Source: Closterium sp. Naga37s-1 (lineage: Eukaryota > Streptophyta > Zygnematophyceae > Desmidiales > Closteriaceae). From it: a stretch of DNA of 64,000 nt. Shown here in pieces: positions 12,801 to 24,700 of this stretch. Below the pieces are notes generated by a model, which was not told the origin of the DNA, made no database searches, and saw nothing but the letters and a program-made list of their open reading frames with translations. The position numbers and the translations under genes are program-made. The first letter of the stretch is position 1. Each line of letters begins with the position of its first letter. The stretch lies in assembly GCA_947471745.1 (NCBI GenBank), contig CANJKZ010000430.1, positions 1,289,001 to 1,353,000 of the forward strand. The letters are read 5' to 3'.

Positions 12801-14127
12801 CGGGGTAGCGGCCGAGGCTGCCCTGCTGGCCCATGTTGACGAGCTCGACGCCCTTGATGAGCTGCCGCTCCGCCGTCTGCATCACCATCAAGTGCCCGCC
12901 GATCAGCGGGTCCTCGGGGTTCTGGTGGCCCTGAATCACGATCGCGCGCGACAGCAGCGCCACCTCCGCCGCCTCGTCCACCGTCGCGCCCGCCACGCCC
13001 GACGTCACCGCCTCCCCCCAGTGCATCCACGCCAGCGCGCCGCCCAGCCCCAGCACCGTCGTGTTGCGCGGACCTCTCGCCACCGATCTGATAGTGAAAT
13101 TCTCCGCCTGGTAACGGTCAAAATCCGTCGACGTGATCGCGATCACACCGCCTACCGGCCACGCGCTCACGTCCCCCTTAACCCGGATCGCTCGCGCCCC
13201 TTGATTCGCGGTAGCGGCGAGCGTGGTCCACGCGGGCGCGTTGCCATACATGCCGTTGAGCTCGAGCCGCCCGCCGACTGTGGCGAACACGCGCACGCCT
13301 ACGGAGCGCGGCTGATACGGCGCGGCGGGGGGGCGCGTGATGGTGAGCTCGTTGGCGGCGCCGGTTAGGTTAACGGTTAGCTTGCCGGCATACGGCGACG
13401 TTGCCGTGCCGACAGTGACGCGGCCCTGATTCAAAATGAACGCCGCATTCACCTGCAGCGGACCCAACGCCTCCACCCTGCGCCATGCGCGCGCACGCGG
13501 ACGCGCGGGGGAACGGGGGGACGCGGGGTACAGGGGGGTTGGAAAGGTGGCAGGGAGGTAAGGATTGGGAAAGATAAGGGACAGCGGAAGGGGACGAGTG
13601 ACGATGGGGAAAAGAATGACACGGAAAGGTGCTCTGGAGACGTCGCACGATCAGAGAAAATGTTGAGGCTAGGCAGGTGCGGCGAGGCAGATGTTGGGAG
13701 GAAGGGGAAGATGAGATATGGGTGGGTATTGAAGTTGGTGAGGGGATGCTAGGTGGGGTGGGTGGGGGGGAAACAGCGCTTACTTAAGCCAGCCGTTGAT
13801 CTTCAGAAAGTAGACGGTGATGCTGACGTCTAAGAGCATCCCCACGCCGCACGTTATCGTCGCGTTGGCGCCTCGGTTATTCCCCACACCTGGCACTCTG
13901 TTATTGGGCCACGCCCGCGGGTCGCTCCACCGTTTCCACCCTTTAGGAGGAGGGTCTTTGTACGACACGGGTCCGCAGAAGGGCTTGAACACGTCCGTTA
14001 CGTCCCCGCGCGAGAGCGCGGCGGCTGACAGCAGAAGCACTGTTACTAGTAGCGCTGCCGAGACTGGTCTTAGTACCGTCGGTAGTTGTTGTTGCTGTTG
14101 ATGCGGTTGTCGTTGTCGTTGGGGCAT
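6880..14127 (-). CDS. G8-domain secreted beta-helix protein, CEMIP/TMEM2-like (copy 1)
   Basis: CEMIP and TMEM2 are animal extracellular or membrane proteins of hyaluronan turnover; G8 and parallel beta-helix domains mark the wider family. Ten exons read in phase: 14127-13784, 13477-12241, 11896-11841, 11509-11410, 11143-10571, 9923-9619, 9110-8952, 8678-8501, 7937-7764 and 7218-6880, giving 1154 residues. A signal peptide (VSAALLVTVLLLSAAALSRG) precedes a G8 domain (WSDPRAWPNNRVPG, then CGVGMLLDVSITV). The large exon 2 carries the helix motifs GATVDEAAEVALLSR, GHLMVMQTAERQLIKGVEL, GRYPVHFHLC, GHCFLLEDGIETGNVF and STFWITNPKNTFIGNVAAGS. The C-terminal exons encode a beta-sandwich (GTWRYSD; DGFVVYVNGKEVLRSNMPQG) like jelly-roll modules of bacterial exoproteins. 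An in-frame ATG at 14265 would bury the signal peptide, so 14127 is preferred. The substrate is unknown. Fragmentary exon copies lie in several introns. Confidence 0.82.
7576..7861. repeat. Exon-10 edge duplication with palindrome at the junction
   Basis: Segment X (about 7577-7680, from CACGGGGGTGGTGG to CACCACAAAGCCAT) is repeated as X' at about 7759-7845. Between them lies CTGAGGCGTCTCAAAAG (7693-7709), a variant of the window's recurrent palindrome. X' is the functional 3' end of exon 10 of the first G8 gene. X is a diverged pseudo-exon in the following intron. Confidence 0.8.
7862..8150. repeat. Exon-10 5'-edge duplication with palindrome at the junction
   Basis: Segment X (7862-7996) starts with CAGCAGGCGCTGGTAGCACA and continues through the exon 10 acceptor into the intron. 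It is repeated from about 8012. TTTGAGGCGCCTCAAAAG (7997-8014) sits between the copies. Both keep GGAACTGCTTCCGGAAGTAG or a close variant. X holds the exon used in the gene model; X' is an upstream pseudo-exon in gene orientation. Confidence 0.85.
8329..8611. repeat. 132-bp exon-9 duplication with perfect palindrome at the junction
   Basis: This is the clearest example. X (8329-8460) and X' (8480-8611) both start GACTCCC and end with GGCAGCGAGGGGCTTGAGCG and a few more bases; they differ at about one position in ten. Exactly between them is TTTTGAGGCGCCTCAAAAG (8461-8479). X' carries the working donor of exon 9 of the first G8 gene. X is its copy, with the same donor context mutated. Confidence 0.92.
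9036..9255. repeat. Exon-8 duplication with a frameshifting 5-bp insertion
   Basis: The segment with TTGAACGGCGCCTTCACCCC and CGCCACACGCCCTGATGGGC (about 9045-9121) recurs at about 9174-9250. The second copy has five extra bases (CTTCG), which shift the frame. The model therefore uses 9110-8952, and the copy at about 9240 is a pseudo-exon although its acceptor is intact. No clear palindrome remains at the junction. Confidence 0.75.
9519..9690. repeat. Exon-7 3'-edge duplication with palindrome at the junction
   Basis: Copies run from CCACTCACTGCCAGAAC to CATCCTGGGCGCGGGAGG at about 9520-9586 and 9611-9676. TTTTGAGTCGACTTAAAA (9588-9605) lies between them. The right copy provides the real donor of exon 7 of the first G8 gene. 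The left copy retains an intact donor motif and is a potential decoy site. Confidence 0.88.
9863..10273. repeat. Three copies of the exon-7 acceptor edge
   Basis: The segment around GCCCATGATGCCCACGCTGC and TGCCGTTCCAGTGCGGGCGC occurs at about 9867-9927, 10038-10103 and 10205-10268. Each encodes a version of RPHWNGMACRQACYRSVGIM on the minus strand and each has an acceptor before it. Only the leftmost copy continues into a long open exon. The other two dissolve into intron and look like truncated duplicates. Confidence 0.8.
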
Positions 14128-15733
14128 GGTCGGAGAGAAAGAAATGCTATGATGATGTAGTGAAATATGATGTAGTCTGTGGTCGGACGGGCTCGTGATC
14201 GGCTGTCGGCGTCGCCGGTCTAGCGCTGCTAATTGCGAGGTACCGCGATTTACTAACTGCGTCATTGCGTTTCTGTTTGGTTAGTTTCCGTTTCCCCTCC
14301 GTTTCCCCTCCGCTCGCAGGATCGTTACGAGCCGACTGTCGGCTAAAAGACTGTCCTTTGACCGTTGAAGAGTCTTTACTACTCGGGCAAATGGATCACG
14401 GCGTTATTGAAAAAGGCACTGTAGAGTACTGTATGCGGAGACAGTGAGGTGTCTGTGCTGCCGACATTCCAGGTGGACACTGAGCATCGCAGTCGATCGT
14501 GAGGTCTCGTGTCGTTGTGCCCTACTGGGGTAGGTACAGCCTCCTAAACTGACCTGCTTCCTGATCTGCATCACTACACCAACGCGTACTTAGCCTCGTG
14601 ATCTCGAAACAACACTACTGGTATGGTGGAACTGGGAAGCCATGACACTCAGGATAGAGCGCAGAATGAGGTTGGTCGGGAGGGGCGAAAAAGCAGGAAG
14701 GTTAGCGCTTATCGCCCTTTACAAAGACATTTGAATGAGGGTCGGTCGGTCGAGCCGAGCCGGCGAAAATGACAGCAGCGAACAAGTCGCATATGTAGGG
14801 GATGAGGCACAGGGGCCGTCGGGCCGGAGGGGGTGGATGGAAATGGAAATGGCTGGGAGAATGATTGGCACCAGAGGGGCCGTGGTGCGACGGAATTGGC
14901 CTCCAGAAAACGTCGGGGAGGACCCTGGAGACTCTGGTTAGGGTTGGAAGAAACACCGTCGAAAGGAAAGGCGGGCGGTGAAGTGGAGGCATTATTCAGT
15001 GCGAGGCGCAAGCATTCTTCCTTGACCTGCCAAGGACACCCAACCCAAACCAAACGGGGCGGTTGCGTAAGTGGTGCCATGTCATGGCTGACTTGACATC
15101 TCGCTTGGGAGTGCTCTCGAACGTCGACCGAAGGCTTGGAGGTACCATTACGCTCACTGAGAACCAAAGCTGTGGTAACTTAGCCTCGCTTCCCTGGTTC
15201 GGGCACGGCTCGCAAACATCGAGACACACGTTTGCGCAGGTGCCATGCCAGCCACCACGGTTCCCTCGCTCCATCATCTTAGGGGAGCCGAGGCAGCTAG
15301 CCAAGCCGCGCCACCAGGCCAGTCGAATGACGGCTGTGTGAACCCCCCCAGCTTTGCGGATTAGGTTGTCCTTTTGGCTCGGCACGGCTGCCACGGACCA
15401 GAATAACCCAAACCACGCCCAGCAAAGTTGTTCTCGCTACAAAGTTTAGATGTCGTTGCGTAAGTGTATTACGCAAGTTTCTAAGCAGGAAAGTAAAAGT
15501 ATACGTAGCATGGGTAGCATATAAGGGTATCTACTAGAGAACATATTGTCAATGAGGTTGATTCGTGGGATGCTTTACAAATAGATTGTACACGAAATAA
15601 TTTCTGTGCATGTCATGAGATTTTGTTGAACCTTCCTTGGTAGTTCTTTTTTACAAACTTTCCATGGATAACATCACATTCCTACCTTCGCTTACGGTGT
15701 AAGCCTCTATTATCTAATAAAATCGAGAAATCC
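14128..15733. other. Divergent promoter region between the first G8 gene and the HDAC gene
   Basis: The two flanking genes are transcribed away from each other, so both promoters should lie here. Upstream open frames (for example 14709-15167, minus strand) carry no family motif. AT content rises clearly over about 15.43-15.73 kb, directly before the HDAC start codon, as expected for a core promoter, but no specific element can be named with confidence. Confidence 0.45.
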
Positions 15734-18700
15734 ATGGCAGGGGGTATGACGCCTAACGAGCACAAGGATCAGGACGTGGAACGCGCGGACATGGCGCGTG
15801 ATGATGCCGCTGACATCAATAACGACGAGCAAGGCGACGAGGACGACGACGATTTTGACGACTTCGCTGATTATTCTGATACCGAGGAGGAGGAAGACGA
15901 TGATTCGACAAGCGATGAGGAAGGAGGAGAGAACAAGGAAGGTGACGGGGAAGGAGACGAGGAGGAAGAGGACGCTGATTGGCTGCCTCGATGGTTGAAA
16001 GCTCGTTACGAAAACAGTCTTCCCCTTCGCAGATGGAACTGCCTAAACTGTACCAACGTTAACGTCGCCGTCAACGTCGATGGCAATGGTAACGGCGAGA
16101 CGAACCGTGCGGCCAGGGGACACAAACGGGATTCTCAAGACTCGGAAGAAGAGACAAGCACAGAGGTGGAAGTATTAGAGGCGAGCGATCAAGACGGGAG
16201 TGACAGTAGCGGGAGTGACAGTGACGTGCAGGAGGTTACAACGGAAGTGGAAATTGAGTGGAGAGGAGCGAAAGAGGTGGAGGAGAAGAAGGAGAAGGAG
16301 AAGGGGAAGAAGACGAAGGGAAAGGAGAAAAGGGATGGGAGTGGAGGGAAGGGTACGGCGAAGAGTGGGCGGATGGGCTCGGAGAAGAGGAAAGGGGTGG
16401 CAAGTGATGCTGACGAAGAGTGCGACGTGCGTAAGAGGAAGATCGGGGTTGATTTTGCTGGTCGGAGGGGAATCTGCTGGCGATGGTTTTGAAGGCTCAT
16501 GAGCACACACATACACACGTGTCTCTTTGTCCAGTCGCAACCATTCAGCACACAAACCGCTCAAAATTTGCTTGTGCATACACACTCCAACAATTCTCGT
16601 GCGGGCATGGCCACTCCCACTATGTGCAGGTGTGTGGGGCACTTGAGTCGTTTTCCATCCGTTCGGTGGAAAAGATGGGAGCCACAGCAGCAGCAGCATC
16701 ATCATCATCAGCAGCAGCAGCAGCAAGGATTGGCGCAGCAGTAGCAGGAGCTGGGACAAGGATGACGCCAGAGGCTGGAAAATTAGGGAGAAAGAATTCG
16801 GGAGCGAAGAGACGAGGAGAAGGAGGGGGTGAGGGTCTGGAAGGGCAGACTGCTATCGGATGTGATGAGCTGATGCTGCTGCATGAGGAGGTGAGGGGGT
16901 TGGGCGGGCCCATGATTAACACTCAAAAGTCCATCTGGTATATTCATTTTTTTGTATGGTATAACCGGATGCATGGTTTCCATTCCACACACATGGGTAT
17001 TATTGGTATGTGTATGCATGTGTGCGTTCACGTGCAGTTTTACGGGCAGCTGCATGTTAGCCAGTTCATTTTCTCTTATACCCCTTATACAATCTGAGCA
17101 GTTCACTTTAAATTCGCAATCCAAATTCACCGTTCCAGCCAGGTGCCAGCCCCTCACAGAAGTGCCACCCGAACTGTCACTCCCTTTGTATTTTGGTGCC
17201 CCAAAAAGGACTCCAGTCTCTCTCTCTACACTCCGCTCCATCTCCCAATCCTTCTCTCCCACCCTCTCGCTCCCGCACAACCCGCCCGCCTCCCCGCGCT
17301 CCCCCTCGCCCCATCCCTGCTCTCGTCATCACGCCCTCCCCCTCCTTGTCTGTGCGACATGACATGTGGTGCACGTGGTGCAGGTCGGCAGTGCCTCTCT
17401 GCATCCTGAGCGCCCTGACCGACTGCGGGCCATTCTGGCATTCCTCAAAGGCGCAGGTGTGGGGGGGAGAGAGGTGGCGTGGGATGGGGAAGAGAAAGGG
17501 GATTGTGGTTGGAGGAAAGACTGGAAAGTGAGGGGAGGGGGGTTGACGGAGTTGGGTTGCACTGTTGCTTCTTCTTGCCCTCTGCATCTGGGAATGGCTT
17601 TGAACTTGCGGGCAAGGGTTTGCACATGTGGGAATGGCAGGTTTCTTACTGTGTGTATGTGATCGTGCATGTATGCTTTATTTTGTGTTTGAATGGACGT
17701 GTGTGGATTGCATTGCATGTGTGTGTGTGCGCGCATGCAGGGTTGTTCCCTGGTCCGTGTAAGGCATGGGCATCGGAGAGTGCAGCAGATGACCTCATTC
17801 TCAATGTGCGTTGAATTGAAACTGATGGCTGCTTTGCTTATGTATTCATGTGCTGCTTGCATTGCATCATGTTATGACACTCGCGGTCATTCGCTCATGT
17901 GCACTAGAGCAACGCACATCCACTCACAATTTCTGAGGCACCGCAAAAGCAGACTGTTTGTGCTCAATGTGCCACGTTCATTACAGTACTTGCAGTATTG
18001 CTCAAGTAGATCATACGCGATAACAGTACTTCAGCAACATGCGTGCGCTGACACGCGATAGGAGCACTGGTCGTTCCCGTTGTGCTCCTCTTTCTGCTGC
18101 TGCCCGTGTTCTTGATTCGGCCGCTCTCTCATCTCACACATGTGTCGCGCTCCGTTCTCTGTGCATGCCACAGGGTTCAGTTTCTTCGGTCTCTGTGTTC
18201 GTTAAAAAATCCAGCTTCGCACGCCGTGGCCATGAATATCCTACCTACCACTCCGTTCCTCAGTGCGCTGCTCTCTCCATGATGAACCATCCTTCATGCC
18301 ATGCCCTCCATCCCACCAGAGCCACACGGCCAAGCATCTGACCATGGTGGACAAGGCAGCTAAAACTGACACCAGGTGCGCATAATAGAGGAGCCACCAG
18401 GTGGGCTCGGAGTCTCTTTTCATTTTCACTCCCATCGATGGTGTCAGGTGGGTGAGGTGAGGTGAGGTGAGGTGAGAGCCCGCTGTTCAATTGCAATTCT
18501 TGTTCTTCCAATTGAGCTCGTCTCCAGACTGTGGGTCTACCAGCGCGGAAACACCACGTGCTGTTATGCACACCAACCCTCTCTGTTCGCACCTTCTGTC
18601 TGCCTGCCTGCCTCTCCCTGACCCGGCTGTCCCCTTCTCCCTGCACTGCTTCCCACCCCCGCTAACTCCCCACATAACGCCACAATTGCTGGTCTCTCTC

Positions 18701-21700
18701 CCCCTCACTCTCTCTCTACCTCACTCTCTCTCTCTCCCACACACTCTCTCTCCCTCACTCTCTCCCTCCCTCACTCTCTCCCTCCCTCACTCTATCTCTC
18801 CCTCACTCTCTCTCTTCCACACTCTCTCTCTACTGCCCTGCAGTGCGTTCAACGCGGACACATACGCCAACCGGTGGTCGCCAGCAGCAGCGCGCCTGGC
18901 AGCAGGGACAGCAGCTTCCATGGCCCGCGCCATTGCCACCGGCCGCCTCCTCAACGGCTTCGCTCTGGTGCCCTTCACTTGCTTCCCAACTTCCCACTCC
19001 CTTGACTCTCCTGTTGCTCTGTTCAGCTTCCTTGAAGCATCCCCTCTATCCCAATCAATTTTCATGAACCTTCCTTGTACTTACAGGCGCTAAATATCCT
19101 ATCCTCGTCGTGCTTACAGTCCTCTTCCCCATTTGATCCTCATCCCCATCCCCATCCCCATCCCTAACCCCACCCCATCTCCATCCACCATTCCTCCCTG
19201 TCCTCCTGCTCACTGCATGCAGGTGCGGCCGCCAGGGCACCATGCGGGGACGGAGGGTCCGCAGGGCTTCTGTCTGCACAACAACGCTGCCGTGGCAGCC
19301 AGGGCAGCGCAGGCAGCAGGGGCTAAGAAGATCTTGTTGCTTGACTGGGTCAGCTGCTTCTTCTTCTTCTTCTTCTGCTGCTGCTGCTGCTGCGCCTGCT
19401 CTTCCCCTTGCTCTCCTTCACATTGTCTCGCCTGCCTCTTCTTTGCCTCTGTGTTCTTTTGCCACTGGGTGGTTTTCGTAAGGCACGGCGGCTGCCATTT
19501 CCCAAGTTCGCAACCTAAACGCACAACAATGCTTTGAGGCCACCTCAAAAGATGGAACTGTAGGCACATCACAGGAAGCAAAGCAGCGCGGTACCCTGCT
19601 GCTGTAATCACACCATCCCTGTTCTCCCAATTACCTCCTTGCTCCCCGTAATCCACACCACCACAGGACGTGCACCATGGCAATGGGACACAGCAAATCT
19701 TTGAGAGCGACCCTTCTGTAAGCACACTCCTCTCCTTGCATCCCTTCTGTGCCAGCCACTCCACTTTTAAGGCGCCTAATAAAAAGTCAAAAGTTTTGAG
19801 GCGTCTCAAAAGTCGTCTTTGAGAGCGACCCTCATGTAAGCACACTCCTCTCCTTGCGTCCCTTCTGTGCCAGCCACCCCCCTCCTGACGTTCAACCCTA
19901 CGTGCACCACACTCACTCTCGTTATGTGCCAGCCATCTTCCTCCTGTTCCCCTGCTTTTTTCATCCCCTTTCTCATTAACGTGAACCATCTCAAGCCGTG
20001 TCTTCGACCTTCTAGACATACATCCCCCATCCTCCTGTTCCACTCCTCTCCCCCCTTCCCTTACCCGTCACTCTTCCCCTCGTGCTGTACTATTGTTGCC
20101 CTACCCTCGTTCCCCCCCTTTCCCCCCTCTCTTTCCTCCTCCTGACCGGGTGCCCCCCTCCTATCCTCCACCCACACAGGTGTTCTATGTGTCCATCCAT
20201 CATCATCGAAGGGGGTCCTTCTTGAGTCGACTCAAAAGTCGCTTCCTTCCTTCTCCTACCCGGGTGCCCCCCTCCTATCCTCCACTCCACTCATTCAGGT
20301 GTTCTATGTGTCTATCCATCGCCATGAAGGGGGGTCATTCTTTCCCGGAACTGGAGCGCCCACAGAGGTACTCTCTGCTTGCCTTACATCCCACTTCCTT
20401 CTCTGCCTACCTGCAGACCAATTCATATCCTTCCCCTTCTCTACTCTCTATCCTTCTCCTGTTGTTTTGGCCCTTAGTTTTTTTTTCGATTTCGGGCTGC
20501 CCCAAAAGAAATTAGGCAGCATCCAGGAGCAAAACGTTCACCCAACGTCCAGGAGAAAAACAGTACGTTTTGACGCTGCCTTCCTAGGCGTAAAATCCAA
20601 CTAAGTCCCGGTTTCCCGGTATCCCGGTTTCCCGATTTCCCGGTTTCCCGGTATCCCGGTTTCCCGGTTTCCCGGTATCCCGGTATCCCGGTTTCCCGGT
20701 GTCCCGGTATCCCGGTTTCCCGGTTTCCCGGTATCCCGGTTTCCCGGTTTCCCGGTATCCCGGTTTCCCGGTTTCCCGGTATCCCGGTTTCCCGGTATCC
20801 CGGTATCCCGGTATCCCGGTTTCCCGGTTTCCCGGTATCCCGGTTTCCCGGTATCCCGGTTTCCCGGTTTCCCGGTTTCCCGGTTTCCCGGTATCCCGGT
20901 TTCCCGGTTTCCCGGTATCCCGGTTTCCCGGTTTCCCGGTTTCCCGGTTTCCCGGTTTCCCGGTTTCCCGGTTTCCCGGTTTCCCGGTTTCCCGGTTTCC
21001 CGGTTTCCCGGTTTCCCGGTTTTCCGGTTTCCCGGTTTCCCGGTTTCCCGGTTTCCGGGTTTCCGGGTTTCCCGGTATCCCGGTATCCCGGTTTCCCGGT
21101 TTCGCGGTATCCCGGTTTCCCGGTTTCCCGGTTTCCCGGTTTCCCGGTTTCCCGGTTTCCCGGTTTCCCGATTTCCCGATTTCCCGGTATCCCGGTTTCC
21201 CGGTATCCCGGTTTCCCGGTTCCCCGGTTTCCCGGTATCCCGGTTTCCCGGTATCCCGGTTTCCCGGTTTCCCGGTATCCCGGTATCCCGGTTTCCCGGT
21301 TTCCCGGTAACCCGGTATCCCGGTTTCCCGGTTTCCCGGTTTCCCGGTATCCCGGTATCCCGGTTTCCCGGTTTCCCGGTTTCCCGGTTTCCCGGTTTCC
21401 GGGTTTCCCGGTTTCCCGGTATCCCGGTATCCCGGTATCCCGGTTTCCCGGTTTCCCGGTATCCCGGTTTCCCGGTATCCCGGTTTCCCGGTTTCCCGGT
21501 TTCCCGGTTTTTCGGTTTCCCGGTTTCCCGGTTTCCCGGTTTCCCGGTATCCCGGTATCCCGGTTTCCCGGTATCCCGGTTTCCCGGTTTCCCGGTTTCC
21601 CGGTTTCCCGGTTTCCCGGTTTACCGGTTTACTGGGATCCCGGTATCCCGGTATCCCGGTTTCCCGGTTTCCCGGTTTCCCGGTATCCCGGTATCCCGGT

Positions 21701-24700
21701 TTCCCGGTATCCCGGTTTCCCGGTATCCCGGTTTCCCGGTTTCCCGGTTTCCCGGTATCCCGGTATCCCGGTATCCCGGTTTCCCGGTTTCCCGGTGTCC
21801 CGGTGTCCCGGTGTCCCGGTGTCCCGGTGTCCCGGTGTCCCGGTGTCCCGGTGTCCCGGTGTCCCGGTGTCCCGGTGTCCCGGTTTCCCGGTTTCCCGGT
21901 TTCCCGGTATCCCGGTTTCCCGGTTTCCCGGTTTCCCGGTTTCCCGGTATCCCGGTTTCCCGGTATCCCGGTATCCCGGTTTCCCGGTTTCCCGGTATCC
22001 CGGTTTCCCGGTTTCCCGGTTTCCCGGTATCCCGGTTTCCCGGTTTCCCGGTTTCCCGGTTTCCCGGTATCCCGGTATCCCGGTTTCCCGGTTTCCCGGT
22101 TTCCCGGTTTCCCGGTTTCCCGGTTTCCCGGTATCCCGGTATCCCGGTATCCCGGTCTCCCGGTCTCCCGGTCTCCCGGTCTCCCGGTCTCCCGGTCTCC
22201 CGGTCTCCCGGTCTCCCGGTCTCCCGGTCTCCCGGTCTCCCGGTGTCCCGGTGTCCCGGTGTCCCGGTGTCCCGGTGTCCCGGTGTCCCGGTGTCCCGGT
22301 GTCCCGGTGTCCCGGTGTCCCGGTGTCCCGGTGTCCCGGTGTCCCGGTGTCCCGGTATCCCGGTATCCCGGTATCCCGGTTTCCCGGTATCCCGGTATCC
22401 CGGTATCCCGGTATCCCGGTTTCCCGGTATCCCGGTTTCCCGGTTTCCCGGTTTCCCGGTTTCCCGGTATCCCGGTATCCCGGTATCCCGGTTTCCCGGT
22501 TTCCCGGTTTCCCGGTTTCCCGGTATCCCGGTATCCCGGTATCCCGGTATCCCGGTATCCCGGTATCCCGGTTTCCCGGTATCCCGGTATCCCGGTATCC
22601 CGGTATCCCGGTTTCCCGGTTTCCCGGTTTCCCGGTTTCCCGGTATCCCGGTATCCCGGTATCCCGGTATCCCGGTATCCCGGTATCCCGGTATCCCGGT
22701 ATCCCGGTTTCCCGGTGTCCCGGTGTCCCGGTGTCCCGGTGTCCCGGTGTCCCGGTGTCCCGGTGTCCCGGTGTCCCGGTGTCCCGGTGTCGCGGTTTCC
22801 CGGTTTTCCGGTTTTTCCGGTTTCCCGGTTTCCCGGTATCCCGGTATCCCGGCTTCCCGGCTTCCCGGCTTCCCGGCATCCCGGCATCCCGGCATCCCGG
22901 CATCCCGGTTTGCCGGTATCCGGGTTTCCCGGTTTCCCGGTTTCCCGGTATCCCGGTATCCCGGTATCCCGGTATCCCGGTATCCCGGTTTCCCGGTTTC
23001 CCGGTTTCCCGGTTTCCCGGTTTCCCGGTTTCCCGGTTTCCCGGTATCCCGGTTTCCCGGTATCCCGGTATCCCAGTATCCCGGTATCCCGGTTTCCCGG
23101 TTTCCCGGTTTCCCGGTTTCCCGGTTTCCCGGTTTCCCGGTTTCCCGGTTTCCCGGTATCCCGGTATCCCGGTATCCCGGTATCCCGGTATCCCGGTATC
23201 CCGGTTTCCCGGTTTCCCGGTATCCCGGTTTCCCGGTTTCCCGGTTTCCCGGTTTCCCGGTTTCCCGGTATCCCGGTTTCCCGGTTTCCCGGTATCCCGG
23301 TATCCCGGTATCCCGGTTTCCCGGTTTCCCGGTATCCCGGTTTCCCGGTTTCCCGGTTTCCCGGTTTCCCGGTTTCCCGGTTTCCCGGTTTCCCGGTATC
23401 CCGGTATCCCGGTATCCCGGTATCCCGGTATCCCGGTATCCCGGTATCCCGGTATCCCGGTTTCCCGGTTTCCCGGTTTCCCGGTATCCCGGTATCCCGG
23501 TATCCCGGTATCCCGGTATCCCGGTTTCCCGGTTTCCCGGTTTCCCGGTTTCCCGGTATCCCGGTATCCCGGTCTCCCGGTCTCCCGGTATCCCGGTATC
23601 CCGGTTTCCCGGTTTCCCGGTTTCCCGGTTTCCCGGTTTCCAGGTATCCCGGTATCCCGGTATCCCGGTTTCCCGGTTTCCCGGTTTCCCGGTTTCCCGG
23701 TTTCCCGGTTTCCCGGTTTCCCGGTATCCCGGTATCCCGGTATCCCGGTATCCCGGTATCCCGGCTTCCCGGCTTCCCGGCTTCCCGGCTTCCCTGCTTC
23801 CCTGCTTCCCTGCTTCCCTGCTTCCCTGCTTCCCGGCTTCCCGGCTTCCCGGCTTCCCGGCTTCCCGGCTTCCCGGCTTCCCGGCTTCCCGGTTTCCCGG
23901 TTTCCCGGTATCCCGGCTTCCCGGCTTCCCGGCATCCCGGGATGGTATCCCGGCTTCCCGGCATCCCGGCATCCCGGCTTCCCGGCATCCCAGCATCCCG
24001 GCTTCCCGGCATCCCGGCATCCCGGCATCCCGGCATCCCGGCATCCCGGCATCCCGGCATCCCGGCATCCCGGCATCCCGGCATCCCGGCATCCCGGCAT
24101 CCCGGCATCCCGGCATCCCGGCATCCCGGCATCCCGGCATCCCGGCTTCCCGGCATCCCGGCATCCCGGCATCCCGGCATCCCGGCATCCCGGCTTCCCG
24201 GCATCCCGGCATCCCGGCATCCCGGCATCCCGGCATCCCGGCATCCCGGCTTCCCGGCTTCCCGGCTTCCCGGCTTCCCGGCTTCCCGGCTTCCCGGCTT
24301 CCCGGCTTCCCGGCTTCCCGGCTTCCCGGCATCCCGGCATCCCGGCATCCCGGCTTCCCGGCATCCCGGCTTCCCGGCATCCCGGCTTCCCGGCATCCCG
24401 GCATCCCGGCATCCCGGCATCCCGGCATCCCGGCATCCCGGCATCCCGGCATCCCGGCATCCCGGCATCCCGGCATCCCGGCATCCCGGCATCCCGGCAT
24501 CCCGGCATCCCGGCTTCCCGGCTTCCCGGCATCCCGGCATCCCGGCATCCCGGCATCCCGGCATCCCGGCATCCCGGCATCCCGGCTTCCCGGCATCCCG
24601 GCATCCCGGCATCCCGGCATCCCGGCATCCCGGCATCCCGGCATCCCGGCATCCCGGCATCCCGGCATCCCGGCATCCCGGCATCCCGGCATCCCGGCAT

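Noticed and set aside
17931..17950. Further palindrome TTTCTGAGGCACCGCAAAAG
   Set aside because: It resembles the recurrent element but has several mismatches and no flanking duplication that I could see, so it was not counted.
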